Counted from the first letter of the stretch, positions 1-5,280 are shown. The stretch: DNA of 6,773 nt from Deltaproteobacteria bacterium (GCA_030627405.1 DAOUSD010000092.1:1-6773); one strand, 5' to 3'. The notes: generated by a model from the letters alone, not told the origin. A program made the numbers and translations.

Positions 1-90
1 ATAATCTCGATAAGTTTCATAAAATTGCTTCATTCTCCACAGATTCTGTGCGGAAAAACCCTTTAAATCAGGTTCCTTTCCATTATTTGA
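1..90 (-). pseudogene. DUF1016 (YhcG-type PD-(D/E)XK nuclease) N-terminal domain fragment, cut by window edge
   Basis: Read on the minus strand, the frame ending at base 1 gives ...NGKEPDLKGFSAQNLWRMKQ, then FYETYRDY. This matches the conserved GFSxxNLWRMxQFYxxY core of the DUF1016 N-terminal domain, found in YhcG-like putative nucleases that often sit inside type I restriction-modification operons. The frame is closed upstream by a TAA at 91-93, and there is no ATG, GTG or TTG between that stop and the homologous segment. The usual 50 or so preceding residues are therefore missing and the gene looks truncated at its 5' end. It lies directly behind the hsdM stop codon (83-85), on the same strand. 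The rest of the gene is outside the window, so whether the remainder is intact cannot be seen. The family call rests on about 27 residues. Confidence 0.6.
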
Positions 91-298
91 TTATTTCCCC
101 CAGCAATCCTTTGGTTTTTTCCTCCAGCGCCAGAATATCCGCCCGGATTTCTTCAAGACTCCTTAACGGTTTGTATTTGTAAAAATATTTCGTAATATTG
201 ATCTCATAGCCCTTTACTGTTTTGCTCTCATCAATCCATGCATCCGGTACATGGGGCAGAACCTCCCGCTCGAAATATTCCCTGATATCTTCCTTTAA
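83..298 (-). pseudogene. hsdM: C-terminal remnant of HsdM, out of frame with the N-terminal part
   Basis: This minus-strand frame reads LKEDIREYFEREVLPHVPDA, WIDESKTVKGYEINITKYFY and then KYKPLRSLEEIRADILALEE, ending KTKGLLGEIIK and TAA at 83-85. It is the characteristic C-terminus of type I DNA methyltransferase subunits: the EDI..YF.REVLPHVPDAWID block, the GYEI.....FYKY block and a terminal coiled-coil-like helix. It has no start codon of its own. It is in a different frame from the N-terminal hsdM part and begins exactly where that part stops (295-297). About 72 residues survive. Together with the N-terminal ~198 residues this accounts for roughly 270 of the usual ~490-520, so about 0.7 kb of the middle is gone. 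Confidence 0.75.
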
Positions 299-891
299 AG
301 GATGTTGACCATTAACCTGATCACTTCCCTCGGTGTAAAATGCTTCCCGGCAGTTTCATTCGATAATTCAGAGAATTTCCTGATAAGTTCCTCAAAGACG
401 TATCCCATTTCAATACTTGAGACAGCATCAGGATGCAGATCTACTTCAGCAAAACGGCAAACAATTAGAAACAGCAGATTAGCCTCATCAAGGCGAGCGA
501 TTTGATCATTAAAACTGAAATATTCTATTATTTCCCTGCCACCGCTGGAAAACCCGTTGATATAGTTTCTTAAATTTGCAGCTATATTATCAGGGTCAGC
601 TTTCAGCTTTTCAAAATCTAATTTGCTTTTATTGTGAAAATTAAAACCGGCAACTTTGTTAATCACCGGCTCGGTATTTTTAAACTTCATGGATTTTAAT
701 TTCGGCAGATAATCGAGGACCTTTTGCTTTGTGGGCTCCAGAACACAGTCAAGCCTTCGCAAAACTGTAAAAGGGAGTATGATCTTTCCATAATCGGATT
801 GTTTGTAATCACCTCTCAACAGATCCGCAATACTCCAGATAAAATTGGCAAGCTCTTTTATTTTTCCGTTATTCGCCATCCCCCCCCCCAA
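295..891 (-). pseudogene. hsdM: N-terminal part of type I restriction-modification methyltransferase HsdM, truncated by internal deletion
   Basis: The protein carries the HsdM N-terminal helical domain: LANFIWSIADLLRGDYKQSD, ILPFTVLRRLDCVLEPTK near residues 14-55, and the FNDQIARLDEANLLFLIVCRF stretch. It ends in GKHFTPREVIRLMVNIL at residue 198, immediately before the AdoMet-binding motif I that should follow. TAA at 295-297 closes it. Motif I and the catalytic NPPF/Y motif IV are absent, so it cannot methylate adenine. A family HsdM would form an M2S complex with a specificity subunit; no hsdS or hsdR of this system is visible. The most upstream frame opens with TTG at 891-889, but the natural start is more likely ATG at 879-877 (MANNGKIKELAN), which directly follows a run of ten G. 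The upstream AAGAGG (895-900) is then 15 nt away, unusually far. Confidence 0.85.
880..889 (-). repeat. G10 homopolymer abutting the hsdM ATG
   Basis: Ten consecutive G on the coding strand lie between the Shine-Dalgarno-like AAGAGG (895-900) and the ATG at 879-877. Long G tracts of this kind are the typical substrate of slipped-strand phase variation in restriction-modification genes. Here the tract lies in the ribosome-binding spacer (or, if TTG at 891 is used, inside codons 2-4), so a length change would alter either SD spacing or frame. Since the gene downstream is now broken, any switching would be a relic. Confidence 0.6.
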
Positions 892-999
892 TCGCCTCTT
901 GCCGTGGTATCAGAAATGCGGAATAGCCCATTGAAAACCTTTCACAAAAAATGAAGAATTAACACTATGAACAGGCTCATACAGATTGTAATCTATAAT

Positions 1000-1029
1000 A
1001 TTAAAGCATAGATAGCGGTTTTGTGTCAA
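1000..1029 (-). promoter_or_regulatory. Sigma-70-type promoter reading into hsdM
   Basis: The minus strand shows a perfect -35 TTGACA (1029-1024), an 18-nt spacer and TTTAAT (1005-1000), five of six matches to the -10 consensus. Transcription would start near 992 and give a leader of about 110 nt before the hsdM ATG. An imperfect palindrome AGATTgtAATCT (983-994) lies around the predicted start point and could be an operator, but this is unsupported. The -35 overlaps the stop codon of the radC remnant. Confidence 0.5.
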
Positions 1030-1175
1030 TTTGTTCTGTAATTTAGGAAACAAAAGGGATGCGTATCTTCGACCGTAAGGATAGCTGGCAACATGGCATC
1101 ACTCAGAGCCTCCGAGCATTTCTCCAAAAGCATTTCCCGGGGGCGATCCCCTTCAGGCCAGTCCTTTATGTGCAT
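1026..1175 (-). pseudogene. radC: radC N-terminal remnant
   Basis: A 49-codon frame starts at ATG 1175 and reads MHIKDWPEGDRPREMLLEKC then SEALSDAMLPAIL. This matches the start of RadC/YicR proteins (IKDWPxxERPREKLLxxGxxALSDAELLAILL). After about residue 33 the similarity stops, the reading becomes TVEDTHPFCFLNYRTN, and TGA follows. RadC is normally about 220-230 residues with a C-terminal JAMM metalloprotease-like domain, all of which is missing. Upstream AAGG about 11 nt from the ATG resembles a ribosome-binding site. radC is frequently carried with type I restriction-modification and mobile DNA, which fits its place just upstream of the broken hsdM. Too short for the usual minimum gene length. 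Confidence 0.65.
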
Positions 1176-1364
1176 ATCTTTTTTACCTTTTTGAAGAGTT
1201 CCCTACTTGCGTCTTTCCGATGTCATCTATAACCTTGCAAAGTAAAAAAATCAATAAATCTATTATGTTCCGCCATGTTCTGCATGACCGTCGGTGAACT
1301 ATGGGGATGTTCATTTGTAAATTAGTTGTCGGTTTAGCATATTGATGCGGCGTATTGGTGTCAC

Positions 1365-1799
1365 TCACCGTTTGCCTTCGAAACTCGGACAACTGTGTTT
1401 GTCTTCAACATGGGGTTTGATATCCAAAACAGGTGTCCCATCTTGCATGTCCAGTCCTTTGACGTAAATGACGTTGTCTTCCCTCCTGAGAACTTCCAAA
1501 ACCGACATGCCGATGGGGTTGGGTCGGATTGGCGAACAAATGCTGAAAACGCCCAGTTGCTCTTCACGGTGTGGAGGTGTCTGGCTGAGAAACTGTGAAG
1601 TGAACTCCGGGCTTCGATGGAAATGGAAAATCACGACAATGCGTTGGCCGGCTCTGATATCTTTGAGTCCATGCAGATATTTTTCATTGATGACTAATGT
1701 TCCCTCCTCATCCGAAACACTCCAATGCCGGGGAATCTTTTCGGCATCAGTCTGCACAAAACCTATAGGTTCCATTTTGATGCTCATGTTACGAGACAT
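1365..1799 (-). CDS. trmO: TrmO-family tRNA (t6A37)-methyltransferase, short form
   Basis: TsaA/YaeB/TrmO-like protein of 144 residues. E. coli TrmO uses S-adenosylmethionine to methylate t6A37 of threonine tRNA (giving m6t6A) in the cytoplasm. Diagnostic here are the N-terminal MEPIGFVQTDAEKIPRHWSV strand region, the GVFSICSPIRPNPIGMSV block (residues 83-100, containing the family signature RPNPIG) and LDMQDGTPVLDIKPHV (117-132). It lacks the C-terminal extension of E. coli TrmO (about 235 residues), as do archaeal and many anaerobe members. The start is chosen at ATG 1799 because GAGGGGG lies about 9 nt upstream. A farther ATG at 1838 would put the N-terminus inside a repeat element. E. coli-type enzymes have ATRSP where this has SICSP. 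It lies downstream of lipA on the same strand, with the repeat between them. Substrate tRNA is inferred from the family only. Confidence 0.85.
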   Translation of the reverse strand: MSRNMSIKMEPIGFVQTDAEKIPRHWSVSDEEGTLVINEKYLHGLKDIRAGQRIVVIFHFHRSPEFTSQFLSQTPPHREEQLGVFSICSPIRPNPIGMSVLEVLRREDNVIYVKGLDMQDGTPVLDIKPHVEDKHSCPSFEGKR

Positions 1800-1808
1800 T
1801 TGACAATA

Positions 1809-1816
1809 CCCCCTCT
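1809..1816 (-). promoter_or_regulatory. Ribosome-binding site deciding the trmO start
   Basis: On the minus strand AGAGGGGG lies 9 nt before ATG 1799. It is the only strong Shine-Dalgarno-like sequence near the gene and argues for MSRNMSIKMEP as the N-terminus over the ATG at 1838. Confidence 0.6.
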
Positions 1817-1826
1817 TTGCCCAATC

Positions 1827-1894
1827 ATAGCCGCTCAAGGCTTGAAACTTGAAATTGGAAAGTAGAAATTTCTAATTTCAATGTTCCTCGGTAC
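1827..1894. repeat. Degenerate copy of the MITE-like repeat
   Basis: The first 45 bases (1827-1871) match the reverse complement of the element at 4572-4703, from its 4703 end, at 41 of 45 positions, including the shared GGCTTGAAACTTGAAATTGG. The end of the inverted repeat is decayed (ATAGCCGCTCA against GTAGCCGTTCA) and no 8-bp flanking duplication remains. The core can fold: TTGAAATT (1849-1856) pairs with AATTTCAA (1874-1881) around AGAAATTTCT. It fills the gap between the lipA stop and the trmO ribosome-binding site and could act as a transcript hairpin. Confidence 0.7.
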
Positions 1895-1897
1895 AAG

Positions 1898-2782
1898 CTA
1901 ATATTTAACTTTCTTATACAGTTCCTTTGCATGGTAAGAACTTCTGACAAACGGTCCGCCGGCAACTTCAGAAAAGCCTATTTCAAGGGCGGTTTTTCTC
2001 CAGTTATCAAATTCCTCTGGAGGAACAAAACGATCAACCTCTATGTGTTTTTTTGAAGGCTGAAGATATTGTCCAATTGTCAGCATATTGCATCCGGCTT
2101 CGACCAGATCTCTCAACGTTTCCTCGACTTCTCCGGGAAGCTCTCCAAGGCCAAGCATGAGGCCGGACTTGGTAAAACCGGAAGGGTTTAGTTGCTTGGC
2201 CTGCCTCAGGACTGCAAGTGAACGTCGATAATCAGCCTCGGGCCGCACTAAAGGATAAAGACGACTCACTGTTTCAACATTGTGATTCAAAACATCGGGA
2301 CTGGATTCCATGACTATATTAAGGGCGCTTTTATCGCCCAGAAAATCCGGTATCAAAATTTCTACAAGCGCATCCGGAATTTTATTTCTTACTTCCCTGA
2401 CCGTTTTTGCAAAATGACCGGCTCCACCGTCAGGCAGATCATCACGTGTAACAGAGGTTATGACAACATATTTCAATTCCATTTTTTCTGCGGCTTGTGC
2501 AACCCTTACAGGCTCTTCCGGATCAGGCGGCCCCAAAGAGCCCTGCTCAACCGCGCAAAAACGGCAGTTGCGCGTGCAGTTCGGACCCATAATAAGAAAT
2601 GTGGCAGTGTGCCGGGAAAAGCATTCCCACATATTCGGGCACTTGGCTTCCTGGCATACCGTGTGAAGCCTGCTCTTGCTCAGCAGTTTTCTTACTCTTT
2701 CATATGCCGGGCCTGATGGCAAATTACGTTTCAGCCATTCGGGTTTTCTTAAACGTTTTTTTGATATTTGATGTTGACTCAT
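1898..2782 (-). CDS. lipA: Lipoyl synthase LipA (radical SAM)
   Basis: Full-length lipoyl synthase, 294 residues. It inserts two sulfur atoms at C6 and C8 of octanoyl groups bound to carrier-protein lysines, making lipoyl cofactors for 2-oxoacid dehydrogenases and the glycine cleavage H protein. The auxiliary cluster cysteines are visible as C43-x4-C48-x5-C54 (TVCQEAKCPNMWEC), and the radical SAM cluster as C69-x3-C73-x2-C76 (CTRNCRFC). The C-terminal RSSY serine motif (about 280-283), which ligates the auxiliary cluster, is present. Other family landmarks are TSVTRDDLPDGGAGHF and NHNVETV. Its start lies inside lipB: the two genes overlap by 59 bp. No strong Shine-Dalgarno precedes the ATG (AACAAGAATT), so translational coupling to lipB is likely. 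All key residues are intact. Confidence 0.97.
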   Translation of the reverse strand: MSQHQISKKRLRKPEWLKRNLPSGPAYERVRKLLSKSRLHTVCQEAKCPNMWECFSRHTATFLIMGPNCTRNCRFCAVEQGSLGPPDPEEPVRVAQAAEKMELKYVVITSVTRDDLPDGGAGHFAKTVREVRNKIPDALVEILIPDFLGDKSALNIVMESSPDVLNHNVETVSRLYPLVRPEADYRRSLAVLRQAKQLNPSGFTKSGLMLGLGELPGEVEETLRDLVEAGCNMLTIGQYLQPSKKHIEVDRFVPPEEFDNWRKTALEIGFSEVAGGPFVRSSYHAKELYKKVKY

Positions 2783-3485
2783 AATTCTTGTTTAATTTTT
2801 TTAATAGTTCCGGCAAACTTGTTTTTATAAGATTAACTCCGAACACTGATTCCATATGTTTTTTTACTGCCGCACACACCTTGCTCATTGATACTTTATG
2901 CGAAAGTTCCCGCTGCATGGATGATATCTCTATTTGTTTAAGACCGCATGGATTCATCCAGCCAAAATGCTTCATTGAAATATTTACGTTTAAGGACATG
3001 CCATGAAAACATATTCCCCTTCGGATGGCTATGCCTATACTTCCCAATTTTTTATTTCCAACCCATATTCCTCTGTTAAGCGAATTCCTTTCAGCTATAA
3101 TTCCCGAATCCGCAACCGCTCTGATCATGACTTCTTCGAGTTTTTCAACATAATCCACCACTCTCATCCTGGCGGCATTAAGGTCAATTATTGGATACAT
3201 AATAAGCTGGCCCGGCCCGTGAAAAGTAATAACGCCACCTCTTTCCACCTGAACTAATGGAATCCCTGATTTTTCGAGCAAATCAGGAGAAACAGTCAAG
3301 TCATCTAATCCGCCCCTGCGGCCAAGCGTAAAAACAGGTGGATGTTCCAGCAGCAGGATGACATCCTTGTCAATAATTCTCTTTTTTCTGGCGTCAACAA
3401 GACTTGTTTGCAGATCCCATGCCGCCCTGTACTCCAATGTCTCAAGGTCAACGCATAGCCATTTTTTGCTCTTATTATATTTCAC
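2724..3485 (-). CDS. lipB: Octanoyltransferase LipB
   Basis: 253-residue lipoyl(octanoyl) transferase. It moves octanoyl from octanoyl-ACP to lysines of lipoyl domains, the step before LipA. It shows LEHPPVFTLGRRG (residues 47-58), the RGGVITFHGPGQL block (82-94), the catalytic lysine in NKKLGSIG (K146) and the acyl-accepting cysteine in NPCGL (C180). LipB proteins are usually about 210-230 residues; the extra ~20 C-terminal residues (NYESTSNIKKTFKKTRMAET) are exactly the part that overlaps the lipA start. Upstream of ATG 3485 there is only a weak AAGTGA. The order lipB-lipA with overlap implies one transcript and one pathway, lipoate made de novo. Both catalytic residues are present, so activity is expected. 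Confidence 0.96.
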   Translation of the reverse strand: MKYNKSKKWLCVDLETLEYRAAWDLQTSLVDARKKRIIDKDVILLLEHPPVFTLGRRGGLDDLTVSPDLLEKSGIPLVQVERGGVITFHGPGQLIMYPIIDLNAARMRVVDYVEKLEEVMIRAVADSGIIAERNSLNRGIWVGNKKLGSIGIAIRRGICFHGMSLNVNISMKHFGWMNPCGLKQIEISSMQRELSHKVSMSKVCAAVKKHMESVFGVNLIKTSLPELLKKLNKNYESTSNIKKTFKKTRMAET

Positions 3486-3630
3486 TTCAAAAATTTATTT
3501 AGTCCTTTACCCTTTAAAGCTTTTGTTGCATAAAGGGGATGCGAAACATGAGTATTGATTTTAGATTCTTGAAAAACACTATGGCTTCACACGCTTCGCC
3601 TTGCATTTTCGACAAACTCAACAATCGCTC

Positions 3631-3659
3631 AATTTAGGATTTAATATATTTATTGACAA
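3631..3659 (-). promoter_or_regulatory. Candidate lipBA promoter
   Basis: On the minus strand TTGTCA (3659-3654), a 17-nt spacer and TAAATT (3636-3631, four of six matches) point toward lipB, leaving a leader of about 140 nt. The -35 hexamer overlaps that of the divergent promoter on the plus strand. Confidence 0.35.
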
Positions 3660-3683
3660 GTCATAAATATGGCTTAGTGTATT
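3653..3683 (+). promoter_or_regulatory. Candidate promoter for the zinc-ribbon gene at 3854
   Basis: A perfect TTGACA (3653-3658) is followed after 19 nt by TGTATT (3678-3683, four of six). Transcripts would run through the 73-bp mobile element (3754-3826) before reaching the gene. Spacing is long, so strength is uncertain. Confidence 0.35.
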
Positions 3684-3753
3684 TTTTATGCAATAACAGA
3701 TAATTATTGTATTTATAAAGCACAGTTGTCAGAATAGTTGAACAAAAATATAC

Positions 3754-3826
3754 GTAACAGTTCACGGTTCACAGTTAACGGTTGATCAAAACATAAAACT
3801 GTAAACCGGCAACAGTGAACGGTTAC
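3754..3826. mobile_element. 73-bp MITE-like element with 8-bp target duplication
   Basis: The left end GTAACAGTTCACGGTT and the reverse complement of the right end GTAACCGTTCACTGTT match at 14 of 16 positions. The element is flanked by perfect 8-bp direct repeats AAATATAC (3746-3753 and 3827-3834), the mark of a transposition event. It has no coding capacity. The interior consists of repeated GTTCACGG / GTTAACGG words. It lies 27 bp upstream of the zinc-ribbon gene start, between the promoter candidate and the ribosome-binding site, so it is probably transcribed into the 5' leader. GTAA ends and 8-bp duplications are features of IS66-family elements, and the assignment to that family is inferred. 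Confidence 0.8.
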
Positions 3827-3853
3827 AAATATACATACAATGGAGAATAACGA

Positions 3854-4525
3854 ATGGAAACAAAAGAACAAGTTCTAGAAAAAATAATCTCTCAAGAAAA
3901 ACCAAAATGCCCTCATTGCAACCAGGAAATGAGCCTGTGGGAAGTTCCGCCGATTTCCTTTAGCGACGGGCTTGGATGGGGAGTTCCTTACCTTTATATA
4001 TGTTTTAATGATGAATGCTCTTTATATAAAAAAGGTTGGGAAGATATAGAAGAACAAGTCGGACACCATGCTTCCTACAGATGCATGAGCTATCCAGGCT
4101 CAGATAAATTTGAGCTTATGCCTGTATTCAGTCCTCATGGTGGCGAAGGTCAGATTATCGATGACCAGGTACTTATGGAACAGGAAGTTCTTAATGAGGC
4201 AATAAAGAAAGGGTTTTCAATTCTTGCCGGCTGTTATGTGGAAAAAGATGAGGTAACTGTAGTAAGAATGCTTTTAGACTCCACGGAACCGGCAAGGGTT
4301 AGGCTAAAAGCGGCTGAAATTATAGGTGATATTGGAGGGCTGGATGCAATAGAACCGATCAAAAACCCCAGGTTTGGAAATGAACTTATTCAAAAAGAAG
4401 TGGATAAAGCTATTAAAAAAATACACGATAAAAATTTTACAAGGGAATGCCCTTTTTGTGCTGAGACAATCAAGAAAAGGGCAAAGATATGCAAACACTG
4501 CGGCAAGGAAGTAGCCGGCCAGTAA
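3854..4525 (+). CDS. Uncharacterised protein: N-terminal zinc ribbon, HEAT-like middle, C-terminal zinc ribbon
   Basis: 223 residues, no signal peptide and no membrane segment, so cytoplasmic. Residues 19-55 hold CPHC (C19, C22) and CFNDEC (C50, C55), spaced like the Ogr/Delta-type zinc finger. About 133-190 is alpha-helical and HEAT-like (VRMLLDSTEPARVRLKAAEI, then IGDIGGLDAIEPI). The C-terminus has a compact ribbon, CPFC (C199, C202) and CKHC (C213, C216), ten residues apart. Zinc-ribbon and HEAT modules mediate protein or nucleic acid contacts, so a regulatory or adaptor role is possible, but no function can be assigned. The start is supported by GGAG (3842-3845) eight nt before ATG. It stands alone, divergent from lipB and convergent with the HsdR-N-like gene, and is bracketed by two related mobile elements. 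Confidence 0.85.
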   Translation: METKEQVLEKIISQEKPKCPHCNQEMSLWEVPPISFSDGLGWGVPYLYICFNDECSLYKKGWEDIEEQVGHHASYRCMSYPGSDKFELMPVFSPHGGEGQIIDDQVLMEQEVLNEAIKKGFSILAGCYVEKDEVTVVRMLLDSTEPARVRLKAAEIIGDIGGLDAIEPIKNPRFGNELIQKEVDKAIKKIHDKNFTRECPFCAETIKKRAKICKHCGKEVAGQ

Positions 4526-4571
4526 TCTGAAAGTCTACATGTCCGTTATTAAGGCAATCTTATAGTTTTAT

Positions 4572-4703
4572 GTAACCGTTCACGTTGAAAATAGAAATTG
4601 GAAATTTGGCCTTCATTCTTTTGTACTGTTCTTTTCAGTTTCTATTTTAATCTCTCCCAAATTTCTATTTTCCAATTTCAAGTTTCAAGCCGTGAACGGC
4701 TAC
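4572..4703. mobile_element. 132-bp palindromic MITE-like element with 8-bp target duplication
   Basis: The termini GTAACCGTTCACG (4572-4584) and CGTGAACGGCTAC (4691-4703) are inverted repeats with one mismatch in 13. The next 25 bases of the left arm (4585-4609) pair with 4657-4681 with four mismatches, so most of the element can fold into one long hairpin. Perfect 8-bp direct repeats AGTTTTAT flank it (4564-4571 and 4704-4711). It encodes nothing. It lies between two convergent genes; the right target duplication covers the stop codon (4708-4710) of the minus-strand gene. The hairpin may terminate transcription from both sides. A related but decayed copy is at 1827-1894. Confidence 0.85.
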
Positions 4704-4707
4704 AGTT

Positions 4708-5268
4708 TTATATATTGCGCTGAACATTTACATTCATTACATCATATGATCGGAAAATAAGTTTTTCCTTTTCAAGTCTTTCAACCGGCAAAGAAATAAG
4801 TTCTGAAGAATTTAATTTCTTTTTTATCTCTTCCTTTGATGGAACAGCATTTAAACCATCGCCAAGTTTTTTGCCGGAAACAGTATCAAGCACTATCGCG
4901 GTCTTACCGTCTGAAACCACGGAAAGAGGGATCTGGTGGCTTTCAAGCAGTCTTGAAGCAGCAATAATTTCCCTTTCCCTTGAGCCCAGTGAAGCTGCAG
5001 CACATTTTATCGCCACATATCTTGTCCCATCAACACAGACAACAAGGTCTATCTGCGATTTGTAGGGCTCGCCTGCAATAACAAGTTCAATATCGACATC
5101 GACCTCAATATCTTCTTTGGAAAATCCTTTTTCGTTAACCAAAAATCGTTCAACATCCTGTCTGTTCTCCTCAGCGCCAATGTCCGGCACCATTTCACCT
5201 GTAATAAAATCTGTAATCATTTCGTACGATTTTTTTACATCAGTCATAATTATATAAACCTTTGGCAT
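4708..5268 (-). CDS. Stand-alone HsdR N-terminal-like protein (HSDR_N_2, PD-(D/E)XK fold)
   Basis: 186 residues resembling the N-terminal nuclease-fold domain of type I restriction R subunits but without helicase or translocase parts. Landmarks are AEENRQDVERFLVNEKGFSK (33-51), the strand pair QIDLVVCVDGTRYVAIKC (72-89), ASLGSREREIIAASRLLE (92-109) and the conserved tail EKLIFRSYDVMNVNVQR. The family catalytic pattern E...D...(E/Q)xK reads E40, D74, A86-I87-K88: the acidic residue before xK is alanine, so nuclease activity is doubtful. Two starts are possible. ATG 5268 has AAGG directly abutting it; ATG 5247 (MTDVKKSYEM) has AAAGG 11 nt upstream and is the better ribosome-binding fit. It is unlikely to belong to the broken hsdM locus 4 kb away. 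Exact role unknown. Confidence 0.8.
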   Translation of the reverse strand: MPKVYIIMTDVKKSYEMITDFITGEMVPDIGAEENRQDVERFLVNEKGFSKEDIEVDVDIELVIAGEPYKSQIDLVVCVDGTRYVAIKCAAASLGSREREIIAASRLLESHQIPLSVVSDGKTAIVLDTVSGKKLGDGLNAVPSKEEIKKKLNSSELISLPVERLEKEKLIFRSYDVMNVNVQRNI

Positions 5269-5280
5269 CCTTCATTCACC

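Larger units (their letters stand above)
3486..3753. other. lipB / zinc-ribbon gene intergenic region, left part
   Basis: No coding potential is visible on either strand. Apart from the two back-to-back promoter candidates near 3631-3683, the sequence is AT-rich and shows no RNA gene or strong hairpin. The gap is lengthened on its right by an inserted element (3754-3826). Confidence 0.4.

Noticed and set aside
1176..1364. A coding-like minus-strand stretch between trmO and the radC remnant (MQNMAEHNRFIDFFTLQGYR, then TGA, then HRKDASRELFKKVKKICT) and a 69-codon frame over the same region
   Set aside because: The more protein-like frame is interrupted by TGA and neither matches a family I recognise. 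It may be another gene relic but cannot be supported.
1468..1803. 111-codon plus-strand frame opposite trmO
   Set aside because: Antisense to a clear conserved gene; its composition is explained by the trmO coding strand.
2282..2716. 144-codon plus-strand frame opposite lipA
   Set aside because: Lies wholly antisense to conserved lipA motifs and has no family resemblance.
3754..4703. A single composite transposon carrying the zinc-ribbon gene
   Set aside because: Each short element has its own perfect 8-bp duplication and the outermost 8-mers differ, so two independent insertions explain the layout better.
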